A stretch of 33,590 nucleotides of DNA. Origin: Dichomitus squalens LYAD-421 SS1 (taxonomy: Eukaryota; Basidiomycota; Agaricomycetes; Polyporales; Polyporaceae). This document shows positions 20,243 to 31,100 of the stretch, piece by piece (position 1 is the stretch's first letter; each line of letters opens with the position of its first letter). The notes beneath the pieces were generated by a model that ran no database searches, was not told the DNA's origin, and worked only from the letters and a program-made list of their open reading frames with translations. The DNA lies in contig NW_006766901.1 of NCBI RefSeq assembly GCF_000275845.1, forward strand, positions 95,145 to 128,734, in the 5' to 3' direction. Both the position numbers and the translations under genes were made by a program.

Positions 20243-22661
20243 TCACTCACTCGCTTCCCTCCGATATAAGCCAACGTTTATGGGCATCGATGGCTTTGGG
20301 TTGTCTCCAACAGTCGGGAATCTAACGTTCGCTACATTCCACTTGATCTTCTTGCCAGACGGTGCGAATGTAAACTTTGCCAAGAGAAGACACAAAACAA
20401 TCTCTATTGAACGAGCGTTGTGTTAGTTCTTGCCTCAGAGAGTACCAAGGATCAGACAACGCACTCATTTCGAGCTGCGAGAACTTGAAGCCGCTGCAGG
20501 ACGAATGTCATCATCTCGAAAAGCAAGCACGATAAAGCATGCGATCCAGAAGACCACTTACATGCATGCGCGCGATCCACCAATGAATGTCATCCTGTCA
20601 TGGGAATGGAGTGAATGACATTCGAGAAACGCACAGGGATATACGTACAGGTTAGCATACACACCCGGGATCTTCGCCTGTGTGACAGCGTCCGGAAGGG
20701 GCGAGAGCCAACGCTCCGGCTTCCACTCCATCGCGTCCTCGCCCCAGATCGCCTTGTTACGATTCGCAGAGAGAATCCCAACGGCGATCGTCGTATCCTT
20801 TGGAACCGGAATCTCCTGTATCATCTTGCCGTCTATATCTTGGAACGGCTCCGACAGGGGTAACACGATATCCTGCCGCGTCCTAAGAGTAGTCAGGAGT
20901 TAAACCGGAGAAAGTGGAGGAGTGTCCTCATACTCGCGAAAGACCTGCGTGACCGGGGCATAACTATAAACTTGTGTCTGAGTGGGATCGAGACGGCTGA
21001 ATTATATGGCCATGACTCACAGTCGGAGAGTCTCTCTGCAGACTGCATCGAGATATGGCAGAGAGACGAGCTTGTCGTAGTCGAAGTTGTCCTGGTCGTC
21101 GAATGTGCCCAGGATCTCATCACGTAACTTCTGCTGGACATCGAGATGGTCCGCGAGACGCTCGAGCGTGATGGAGAGCGCGTTGGATGTCGTGTCCATT
21201 CCGGCGAAGATGAAAGTACTAAATGGTGGGTCAGCAAGTCATGCGAACACCAAGAGGATGGAGTGTTACCCACGAGATTTGTGCAATGACCTCCTCTTCG
21301 GGAAGCTTGTCCTCATCTGCAGCCGCAGTGTTTGCCCTTACTGCAAACATAGATTAAGCTCAGTTCACGAGATGCAAAACAAAGGGTGATACGAACTCAG
21401 GATACTCATAATGTCATGTCCCTCTCCAACCTGCTTCGCGACCGCTTCATCGCCCTGCCTCAGCGCTTGCAGCTTCCCTCTGTAGATTTCGAGAGACCGC
21501 CGATACATGGTATCAATAAACCGTTTCGTCTCTTGAACCCCATCATGCGGGAACATATCAACGAGCTTCGCGCGGAAGGTAGGGGGCCCTATCTCTGGAA
21601 GATACGGGAGGATCCGGCGAAGGTGATTCATTTTAACAATTGCGGGTCTGTATAGGTGGGCGCCCGAATCATGAGCGGCTGCAATATTACAAACGGAGCC
21701 TTGTGTGAGGCGGTGGAATCAGAGGAGCTTACCCAAACATCTTGATAGCTGTTGCAAATTCATCGGGGGTGTCGGACACGAGAGGATCGAATGAGTAGCC
21801 GAGACCCGCCTGACCTATCAACTCGAGCGCAGTGCGGCTCATCCAGACAAGCATGTCGACCTCAACTGGTCCGTTGTGTCCGCGGATTTGACCCTCAACT
21901 GCTCTCTGCAACTGTCAACACCAAACCCAGTCAGCAGGCTCAGATCTTGTCGGGTTCGATAGGACCAACCTTGCGACCGACTTTGTCGAATATCGGAATA
22001 ATGCGCCGCATGTGGTTCGGAGAGAACACAGGGTTGAGCATTTTGCGTTGCTTCCGATGGGCGTCGCCTACGTGACCAACATCAGTACAACCGATGACTC
22101 TACGCCCGCACTGAAGATGCCAACCTAAGGTCGCTAGAAGTCCCGGCCCGAAGCGTAGACGGTTGAACCTTCCGTGATGATTTAGAGAGGATCAGCTAGG
22201 CCCGCAGGGACGGGAGACTCACTTGATGAACCAAGCTGCCTCCTCGTAGATTTGTTGATCCTTGACAATGATATGATGTAAGGCGGTAGGATCGAAGACA
22301 TAGAGCATCCGATGCTAAACCAGCGCTATGATCAGAACTCAACGGGGAACCAGCAACGATCGGTCAAAACACACCCCAAATGGTCCGTGGAGCTTCGCAA
22401 TGCCCGGGTAGCGGTCAGTAAGATGCTGTATGAAATCCCACCCGTCCTTGTGGAGGATCTGCCTTAGGTTTCCTGTCAGGTCAGGCTAAGCATCGGAATG
22501 TTCCCACATACGAAGATGTAAAACTAACCGTAGAGCCATGATCCCGAGGAAGGGCCTGGGATATTGTCGAGTGGCGACTTCACGAAGTACTGGCGAAAAT
22601 ACTTCCACAACACCCAGGAGATGGTGCAAATCACTGCGACCTGCAACGCTTCGGAGCCCAT
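20243..22661 (-). CDS. Cytochrome P450 D, intact tandem paralogue
   Basis: Fourteen exons in gene order: 22529-22661, 22375-22472, 22223-22314, 22125-22168, 21970-22067, 21733-21911, 21397-21647, 21274-21340, 21021-21218, 20934-20963, 20649-20882, 20562-20594, 20465-20493, 20243-20403. Each exon has the same length and phase as its partner in P450 C, giving 548 residues. An N-terminal helix (about residues 5-20) would anchor it in the ER. The hallmarks are the hinge IPGPSSG, I-helix AGMDTTS, K-helix ExxR (RETLR), KPERW, and haem loop FIGGSRACIG with the Cys ligand. All borders are GT-AG. It is read toward the F-box gene's 3' end. The substrate cannot be told from sequence; the copy number suggests secondary or xenobiotic metabolism. 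A CYP family number was not assigned. Confidence 0.92.
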
Positions 22662-24397
22662 GATGAGAGCGTGAACGTAGGCAGGGGCGTGCGAGTAAGT
22701 AGCGGAGCGATGAAGAGACTAGATATAGAAGACGTTTTGACTCTCTAATGCTACGTTCAACCCAGATGTCAGAGCCGGATAGGATGAAAGGCTCATCGTG
22801 TATAGACCCGAAGCAAGTTATAGTAACTTACAGTGCCCAAACAAACGGCAACATTTTGCTGCGGCGAAGAAGCGCGGCTTGAGAAAGCCCCGTCGGATTT
22901 GTTCGGTTCGGACGAACGTCAGACAGCACACGCGAAGACCCGAATCCACAGGGGAATGGCAGTCGTTCTCGTACCTATACGTCAACACACTGCCATAAAT
23001 GGACTTTCAAGCTCCCACAACCTCGCCGAGCCCCTACAGAGGCGCAGAGCGTACAGATCACAAGGCGATGTGACTTCTTCGCATACTGTTACGTGCCCAT
23101 TCATTGGCTCAAGCTCATCATCCGGCGCATCCGTGGAGTGGTCGGATAGCACATGTGAGCTTCTGGGCATCGTCGAATGGAGCAGCCTCTCGTACCAGGC
23201 CCAAACCTCGTCGGCTGACGTTTGGTGAAGACATCAAACCCTGCAGAGATCTGATGGCATATACCGGCCAGGTTTCTAGAGTAAATACTCGCGATGACAA
23301 GTCAGTAGATTGCCACTTACAGAGAACGCACGCACAGACACTTATAAGCAGATTCATTTCCTGTGTTGACCAGTTCGTGGTACCTATATTTCACAGATGA
23401 CAACGAAGAGTGGGTGCGGTGGGACTTACCACAGACATCCATCGTTCGCATGCGCACTCGAGCCATATTCCCAGTCACCTATGATGCGTCATATGGAGTC
23501 TCAGTTTCGGAAATTGATCTTATCTATGCTTCTTCTTCCTTCCGATCCATCCTTCTCTTCAACTTTTATAGAGACCCACACCGGTTGTCGGGAGCAGATT
23601 CGAAGGGACCTGAAGGAAGCTGGACTTGAGATTGCGGCCGCTCGGGCATGTGCATGACAACCGGCCACGTGGCGGCAAGCGCCGCTCAAGCGTGCGCGTT
23701 GACCGTGACGCTGCGGTGTAGATCAGCAAAGATGTCCATCAGCAAAACTGCATTTTGATTGGCTTGCAGCACGTCCAAAGCCGTTGAAGAATATGTCGTC
23801 CAAGTTGACCATCCGATTGTTACAAGCATGCTAAGTTCTCTCTGATTCCACTGCTATCCAATAGGGATAGCATATTATATCCAAAGCCAATCAGGCCATT
23901 CGAAGCCAATTGACACAATCACTTGCCTCAAAAACCTTTGATTTTCGAGACCCTCTTCAAGCATGCTTGAATGGGTCAGAAGTTTGCTGGATTGCACAAA
24001 TAAGGTGTGTTATATAATCACACACTATGGCGATTTCGCTCGATTTTCGCACATGATTGAGAAGATGATATTGCGAGGATATGACATAATCTAAACAAGG
24101 TACAGAATGGTACAACATGCATGGAGTATACTACAATAGCTACATACTATGGTGCAGTTCACTTAAACGCCTCCACTTTTGTACCCGATTAAGCGCACTT
24201 AGTTGTCATGTGACTTGGCAGTATGCTCAAATCGGTTGTCGTTGCTTACAGTGATTTGCAAAAAACACTGCAGGTTGCATCCGCGCGGCAAGCTATTTGC
24301 CCATGTTTGTTCCCGGGCGTTTATGGTGCGAACTTCTGTTTCGGGCACTGGGTGCTCAGGACCATTGTATCTATTATAACAATGCTTGAGTTGGCGA
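22662..24397. other. Upstream region of P450 D, no gene seen
   Basis: This 1.7-kb stretch lies between P450 D and the copia element. Apart from the conserved block at 22858-22912, I see nothing recognisable. The part from about 23740 becomes AT-rich. Short ORFs near 23360-23660 match no family I know. Confidence 0.5.
22858..22912 (-). promoter_or_regulatory. Upstream block conserved between P450 D and C
   Basis: This is the partner of 16849-16903, about 195-250 bp upstream of the P450 D start. It shares the same 21-bp core and the GTCGGATTT/TTCGGTTCGGAC pair. Confidence 0.5.
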
Positions 24398-24767
24398 TGT
24401 TGAACAGGTGCTGGTTTACACAGCTTGCCTAACACAGCCGTCACAACAGATGGAACGGCACAGCCGGTTACTGCAATAACCGAGGCTGTACTACTCATGT
24501 GGTACACACACAGCTTCACTGTGTATGCACTGCTTCTCTGTGCGACTGTGCATCCTGGGAAGGTACTGTATAGTACTACGTAGCCACAGATGTATAGTAG
24601 TATATATAGGGGACCTCTGTACCCCCAATCTACAGTTCAGTTCACTCGAACATCTCCTCTTATCGCTCTAACAAGCCTCTTACAACCAACAACCCTTCTA
24701 GGTGAGTTGCAGGCTATCCGCTGTCATTGCCACTCATGGGAGAGGCCTTTGCCCCTTGGGTTCAACA
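24398..24767 (+). repeat. Copia 5' LTR
   Basis: This 370-bp repeat starts TGTTGAAC and ends GTTCAACA, a perfect 8-bp inverted pair. Its head recurs at 33541. A TATA box (TATATATA) lies at 24601-24608. The primer-binding site follows at once, which fixes the end. Confidence 0.9.
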
Positions 24768-25048
24768 GGTTATGAGCCCTGCTCAGCACTACAGATTTTG
24801 CACTGCTCATTGCGTGCTGCGATCTGTAAGCTCGCAGCTTACCTGGATCTTTGCCATTGTTATCAATGCGCAAACACTGCTTGGATCTGGCGCGATCATA
24901 CACTGCCTGCCATGCATGCGCTGTGGACTGTTGTGGCGCGCTTCGTCGCTGCCTACAGTGCCGCAGAGAGGTAACCTATGTCGGCATGATCTCTCTCTGC
25001 CTCGACTGTGTTCTTTGAAGGCGTGTGGCTGACAAGTCTCCCTTCTAG
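24702..25048 (+). other. Putative leader intron spanning LTR end and primer-binding site
   Basis: The donor GTGAGT follows CCCTTCTAG (24693-24701), and the acceptor is a second CCCTTCTAG (25040-25048). A CTGAC branch-like site is 16 nt upstream (25029-25033). Splicing would join the LTR leader to a point 19 nt before the gag ATG at 25068 and remove the primer-binding site. Not shown experimentally. Confidence 0.55.
24768..24781 (+). other. Primer-binding site, initiator-tRNA anticodon type
   Basis: GGTTATGAGCCCTG lies directly after the LTR and is complementary to the anticodon arm of initiator tRNA-Met (CAGGGCTCATAACC). This is the half-tRNA priming used by Drosophila copia and yeast Ty5, in contrast to the 3'-end priming of Ty1. 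Confidence 0.8.
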
Positions 25049-25067
25049 AAGCATACCTCTCGACATC

Positions 25068-25543
25068 ATGTCTGGTGCTCTCTACAGTGCTGTCCCCACC
25101 GCCTTCGACGGCCGCAACTACCTCAAGTGGGCGCAGCCGATGAGGTCATACCTCAAGGCGCAAGGCCGGTGGGGTTCGATCATCAACACCCAGCCTACCG
25201 ACGCCAATGAGGTAAAGGCCTGGCTCAATGCCGATCTCAAGGCCCAAGGCAACATCAGCCTTCGCCTTGCCCCCAGCGTTAACAGCACTGTGTCATCTCA
25301 GACGACTGCCAAGGGGATCTGGGACTACCTCGAGACCACCTACGGCAAGCCTGGCATGCCGGCTGTCTACCAAGACTTCCGGGCTGCCTTTGCTCTCTCC
25401 GTTCTGGCCGACTCGAACCCTGTCCCCAACCTGGACAAGTTCAAGGCGTACTTCCAATGTCTCAAGACGAACAAGTTCGTCGTTGCCGACCACGTCAAGG
25501 GCATGATGCTCATGGCCAAGCTCCCTTCCAACATGGATCCGAT
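25068..25543 (+). pseudogene. Copia gag, 5' part only
   Basis: ATG 25068 opens MSGALYSAVPTAFDGRNYLKW, a typical copia Gag N terminus (the F.G.NY..W motif of the UBN2-like domain). It continues with IWDYLETTYG to about residue 159. The frame is cut at 25543/25544 by an inverted gypsy LTR. No stop occurs before the junction. The nucleocapsid zinc knuckle, protease and integrase are missing. Confidence 0.85.
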
Positions 25544-25997
25544 TGTCGTGGCGACTAGGCGCGTAGACTCGGGTTGACGTTTGGCGACAACCCGGTAGGC
25601 AAGCGGCGAGGAGCTGAAAGGAGGGAAAGGGAGAGAAGAGGGATAAACGTGTCAAGAAACTCGACGAGGGCAGAGCGGAGGTCGGCACGAAGGCACAAGA
25701 CCTACAAAAGCTAGTCTTCATGCAGACAGCGACAGACTAGTCCCAATGACCAAGTTATACATTAGCAATCAACGAGAGATACAACACTATAGTCACTTAC
25801 CTAGTCCCAATGACCAAGAGGTCGAGATGGGGACTAGGGAGCGCCTAAAGGGGTCCTTATATACTGGAGGGGCTGCTTAGCAACCAAGGACAAGGCGCGA
25901 GAACGAGGCAGTGAGGATAACAAAGAGAGAACAAAGGGCGAGAAAGAAAAGGCAAGGGCATGGCAATCACGGGAACGTAGCATGCGGCTGTGGGAAC
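25544..25997 (-). repeat. Inverted partial gypsy LTR
   Basis: These 454 bp are the reverse complement of LTR positions 120-573 of the adjacent element. The fragment carries its own TATA box, the 18-nt repeat pair and the 64-nt intron-like unit (25737-25800, minus strand). It stops exactly where the plus-strand LTR begins. Confidence 0.9.
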
Positions 25998-26570
25998 TGT
26001 CACGGACGTTGGACAGACGCCCCTTTTTGCCGCCCATTCCCCTCCCCTTGACACCCACCTTCCATTTTCGGACCATTTCCTTTCTGAGCCCATCCTAGTT
26101 TGGACACTGTAGATATGTTCCCACACCCGCATGCTACGTTCCCGTGATCGCCATGCCTTTACCTTTTCCTTCTCGCCCTTTGTTCTCCCTTTGTCATCTT
26201 CACTGCCTCGCTCTCGCGCCTTGTCCTTGGTTGCTAAGCAGCCCCTCCAGTATATAAGGACCCCCTTAGGCGCTCCCTAGTCCCCATCTCAACCTCTTGG
26301 TCATTGGGACTAGGTGAGTGACCATAGCGTTGTATCTCTCTTCGATTGCTAATGTATAACTTGGTCATTGGGACTAGTCTGTCGCTGTCTGCGTGAAGAC
26401 TAGCTTTTGTAGGTCTTGTGCCCTCGTGCCGACCTCCGCTCTGCCCCGTCGAGTTTCTTGTTGCGTTTATCCCTCTCCCTCTCTCTCTTTTCCCTTTCAG
26501 CTCCTTGCCGCTCGCCTACAGGATTGTCGCCGAACGTCGACCCGAGTCTACGTGCCTAGTGGCCGTGACA
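25998..26570 (+). repeat. Gypsy 5' LTR
   Basis: It runs TGTCAC...GTGACA, 573 bp, with TATA box TATATAAGGA at 26251-26260. It differs from the 3' LTR at many positions, mostly C/T and G/A, by eye about 8 percent. Confidence 0.92.
26314..26377 (+). other. Putative 64-nt intron in gypsy 5' LTR
   Basis: The 18-nt CTTGGTCATTGGGACTAG (26296-26313) is followed by donor GTGAGT; a second identical copy (26360-26377) supplies the acceptor. The branch-like CTAAT is at 26349-26353, 25 nt before the border. The same layout is in the other two LTR copies. Confidence 0.5.
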
Positions 26571-26599
26571 TTAGGTCGAGATCTCTCCCCCGGTGCTGA

Positions 26600-28174
26600 C
26601 GCTCTGAACAAGGGCATCCCCACCGCTACTACGTTGTCTTCCCCACCCTGGACTGCACCGGCAGACTTCACGCGTGGGACACCGACGACCAAGAGTACTG
26701 CCACCGACGAAAGGACCCAGACGACGGACTCTGGTACTGGGAACCGTGCGAGCAAAACCCCTGCCCGAACCGTCATCACCGTCCTACTCAGATTAACTGG
26801 AACGCCTTTGCGAACGAGTTCGTTCCAGTCCCGGACTCCCCCGTTGCTGAGTCACCTATGACTCGATCCCCCATCCCCGGTACTCCGACTGACGAGCTCG
26901 AAGTAGCACTACTCATCGCGCTTCCCCCATCCCCTATCCTCCCCCCAACTCGCCCACCGTCCGCTCCACCCATCATAGGACAACAAGGTGGACAACCGCA
27001 GACGATAGGCCCCGCCAACAACCCCCAACAGGCCCAACCGGGCACCCAGACGGCAACCCAACCCCCGGACCCCACGGCGATGCTCGTCCAGTCGATGACC
27101 CTCCTCACCCAGTCTATGGCCCAGCTCACTGCCTCGACCACCGGGGCCAACAGTCTGAAAGCGGTCCAGAAGCCCTCCCCCTTCAAAGGCGAACAAGGGG
27201 GTGAGGCATGACGTTTCCTGGCAGCGTTCACCCTCTGGGCCATGTCCCAAGGTTCGACGCTCAATTACGTCGATGCTATGGGCAACGCGATCAGTGCGCG
27301 CGATGACCAATGGATTCGGGCGGTCCTCTCCTTCATGCAGGACAGTGCAGCTCTCTGGGCCACCCCAGCGATGGAGGAGATGACGTAGGGCACCACCCCG
27401 TTCAAAGGCTCGTGGACGGAGTTCCGCACCCAGTTCAAGGCCCGTTTCGAGACAGTTGACGAGGCGGTCGATGCGAAGGAATGCCTCCGTACACTGTGGC
27501 AAGGCACCATGACTGTTCCGGAGTACGCCGCACGGTTCAACGAGCTCTCCACCCGCACAGGCTACTCCAAGGCCGACCTCCGAGACCGCTTCTACGAACA
27601 CCTGGCGGACTCCATCAAGGACGAGTTGGTACACACAGCAAGGCCCATTGCTTCTCTGGAGGACCTCATCGCCGTCTCCTCCGACATCGACGTCCGCGTC
27701 CACCAACACCGTGCCGAACGAGAACGCCAGCGTGGACGCACCACCGCCACCACCACAGCGACCAAGCCGGCTGTACCGCTGCACACCACCCCCTTCACGC
27801 CGCCTGCCCAAGACCCGAACGCAATGGACATCGACGCAACCCGTACACGCGAGGAGTTCAACCGCCTCATGCGTGGCAAGTGCTACAGTTGCGGGTCTAC
27901 GGCGCACATCAAGAAGGACGGCGGCCATGATTGGGACATCTGCGGCTACCGTCGCCGTGTGGGGCACCGTGAGACGGTGTGCATGGACAAGTTCCTGAAG
28001 AAGCCCCGCTCGCAGAAGCTCGCTGCAACAGAGGAGGGACCCGAGGAGCCTCAGGTCGCAGCGTCGACGTCGACGTCCGCAGATGCTGGAGCGACCAACG
28101 CTCTCATCGCGCAGCTCATGGAGCAGCAGAAGGCCCTCGCTGATCAGCTCGCCTCTCTGCAGAAGTCTTTTTAG
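26600..28174 (+). pseudogene. Gypsy gag, two nonsense codons
   Basis: One frame reads from 26600 to TAG 28172-28174. It begins with a Trp/Cys/His-rich block (DDGLWYWEPCEQNPCPN, about 26717-26767) followed by NWNAFANEFVPVPD. Next come a Pro/Gln-rich stretch, the capsid-like region (PSPFKGEQGG, WTEFRTQFKARFE, VPEYAARFNELS) and a modified zinc knuckle, CYSCGSTAH...DWDIC (about 27883-27942). In-frame stops are at 27209-27211 (TGA) and 27386-27388 (TAG). The first ATG in this frame is 26858, yet similar coding sequence lies upstream, so the true start is unclear. Its product would form the particle shell and bind RNA. Confidence 0.8.
28165..28174 (+). promoter_or_regulatory. Candidate -1 frameshift site at gag/pol junction
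   Basis: Gag ends GTCTTTTTAG. The pol frame is -1 to gag and is open right across this T run (TTT TTA GAG...), then continues 65 codons to the protease. Slippage on the T run would make Gag-Pol. No downstream pseudoknot was examined. Confidence 0.45.
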
Positions 28175-31100
28175 AGTGGGCGCATGCAAAAGCTGCCACA
28201 GCGGCGCCCTCCAGTACGACTACAGACTCTTCACCTCCCCAGATCCCTGACCCCTGCCTGTACGATAGTGTTAGTTCGTGTATCATCCCCGAATTAAACC
28301 CATCCAGCTCGCATTTCTGCGTCAGTGCGATACTCCGAGGCAGGAACCGTAGTGTACGTTCCGCAGCTATGATAGACAGTGGGGCAACGGCCCTTTTCAT
28401 CAGCCACCATTTCGTGAAAAAGAACAACGTTTATTTACATAGGCTAGCTAGAGACATTCCCCTCTACAACATCGATGGCTCCAAGAACAGCGCAGGCAGC
28501 ATATCCCATTACGTTAGATTACAAGTACTTATGGGCGACTACATGGAATGGCTCGAGTTCTTAGTTACAGATCTGGGCCCCGAAGACGTCGTATTAGGCT
28601 TACCTTGGCTTTGCAGGGTCAACCCGGATATTGACTGGCAGGAGGGCACCATGGAGGTTGATGCGGAGGAAACAGAGGTTGAGGCGGAATGGAAACCCGG
28701 TATTGAGCGGATCGCCGCCAACCGGGTACAGCAAAGGAAGTGGTGGAAGGCTAAGGTCCTGGAGGACACGACCGAGGAGTTGTGGTGCGCCGCCGGGTAC
28801 ACCTACTCCACAGAACTCGCACAGAAGGCCAATCAGGACAAGCCCAAATGCACGTTCGAGGAGATCGTCCCGGAGGAGTACCGACAGTACTCGAAGGTTT
28901 TCTCTGAAACCGAATCGGAGCGTCTTCCAGAGCACAAGCCATACGACCATGCCATCGACCTCAAAGCAGACACCCCCGAAACCCTGCGCTCCAAGGCCTA
29001 CCCAATGTCGCCCAACGAGCAGGAGGAAGTTGATCGGTTCCTCGAGGAAAACCTTCGGAAAGGCTACATCGTTCCCTCCAAGTCCCCAATGGCGTCCCCG
29101 GTCTTCTTCGTGAAGAAGAAGGATGGCAAGCTCCGTCTAGTCCAGGATTATCGCAAGCTCAATGAGATCACGGTGAAGAATCGCTACCCTCTTCCCCTCG
29201 CGTCGGACATCATCAGTCGCCTTCGCCAGGCCAAGTACTTCACCAAGTTCGACGTCCGTTGGGGCTACCACAATGTCCGCATCAAGGAGGGTGACGAGCA
29301 GAAAGCCGCGTTTACTGTTCACGATCGAGGTCTATTTGAACCTCGGGTCATGCTGTCTGGACTCACCGACTCCCCCGCCACGTTCTAAGCCCTGATGAAC
29401 TCAATCTTCGCCGACCTGATCGCCGCAGGAAAGGTCGCCGTCTACCTCGATGACATCCTCATCTTTAGCACCACCCTCGAAGAGCACCGTGCCGTAACCC
29501 ACGAGGTGCTGAAACGACTCTAGGAACACGATCTCTACCTGCGACCGGAGAAGTGCGAGTTTGAGAAGACGGAGGTAGAATACCTCAGCCTAATTATCTG
29601 TGAAGGCGAAGTGGCCATGAACCCAGTCAAGGTCAAGGCCGTCACTAAGTGGCCAGCCCCCAAGAACCTGCGCGACTTGCGTGGCTTCCTAGGGTTCGCC
29701 AACTTCTACCGTCGATTCATTCGAGACTTCTCCAAGCTTGTGCGACCGCTCAACGACCTGACCAAGAAGGACGTTCCCTGGACCTGGGGAACCGTGCAGC
29801 GACTCGCCTTCCAAGCTCTCAAGGACGTGTTTACGAGTGAACCCGTGCTGGTCTCCTGGGATCCGGCTCAGCCTACTGGTCTCCTAGGATCCGGCTCAGC
29901 CCACGCGGGTTGGAGTGGATGCTTTGGGCTTTGCGACCGGAGGGGTGCTGCTCCAGAAGCTGAGTGACAACCTCTAGCATCCGGTGGCCTACCGATCGGA
30001 GTCGATGGCTGAAGCGGAACGGAACTACGAGATCTACGTCCGAGAGATGCTAGCAATCATCCGTGCTCTCGAGGACTGGCGACATTATCTGGAGGGGCTC
30101 CCTGAACCCTTTGAGATCATCATAGATCATCGTAATCTGGGGTGCTGGCGCACCGCACGGAACCTCACCCGTCGACAGGCCCGGTGGTCTCTATACCTCA
30201 GCCGCTTTGACTTCCGCCTCATGCACAAGCCTGGCAAGACGAACACCCAAGCCGATCCCCTCTCTTGCCTCCTGATCCACCAGACTACGGATGCGGAGGA
30301 CAACCGAGATCAGATCGTGCTGGGACCGGAACGGTTCGTCTCCCTGTCAGCCACCCTCACGGATACAAGCACCCTGGAGCAGGAGATTTGAGACGCACAG
30401 GTACTCGACCCTGAAGTAGTCGAGGCTCTCCGCATCCTCAAGGAGAAGGGCCCTCGAAAGCTGGCAAACGGACTCCTAGAGTGGGAAGTGCGCGATGACC
30501 TCATCTATCGGCATGGGAAGCTCTACATTCCCCCTGGTAAAGACCTTCGTAAACGGGTCACCTTCCTGTGCCATGATGTGATCACTGCAGGACATCCGGG
30601 ACGGAACGGGACAATAGAGCTGGTCAGTCGCCTCTACTGGTGGCCACAGCGAGACGTGTTTGTGCGCAAGTACGTCGAAGGTTGCGACACTTGCCAGCGC
30701 CGAAAAGCCCCTCGTCATCCTCGAGGCACGCTCCAGCCCCACGACGTACCCGAAGGTCTCTGGCAGACAATGGGAGTAGACCTCATCACTGGACTTCCCC
30801 CCGTGCAAGGATACGACGTGATCATCGTCTACAGCGACCACTACAGCAAACAGGTCCACGTACTACCCACCACGACCGACATCACTGCAGAGGGAGTCGC
30901 CGATATCCACTACCGCGAGATCTTCCGTCTCCATGGAGTACCGGAGAAGGTGGTGTCGGATCGAGGACCTCAGTTTGCGGCGCACTTCATGAAGGCCCTG
31001 TACGAGAAGTTTGGGATCCAGCACGCGCTTACAACCACCTATCACCCCCAGTCCAACGGGCAGACAGAACGGGCAAACCAGGAGGTAGAGAAGCACTTAC

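Noticed and set aside
6930..22661. A secondary-metabolite gene cluster made of P450s, hydrolase, GST and isomerase
   Set aside because: No synthase or terpene cyclase is present, the sterol isomerase and SPC2 are housekeeping, and gene orientation is mixed.
26909..28189. A 426-codon minus-strand open frame
   Set aside because: It is antisense to the gypsy gag region, whose plus-strand frame has clear Gag motifs. The minus-strand translation is low-complexity and matches nothing.
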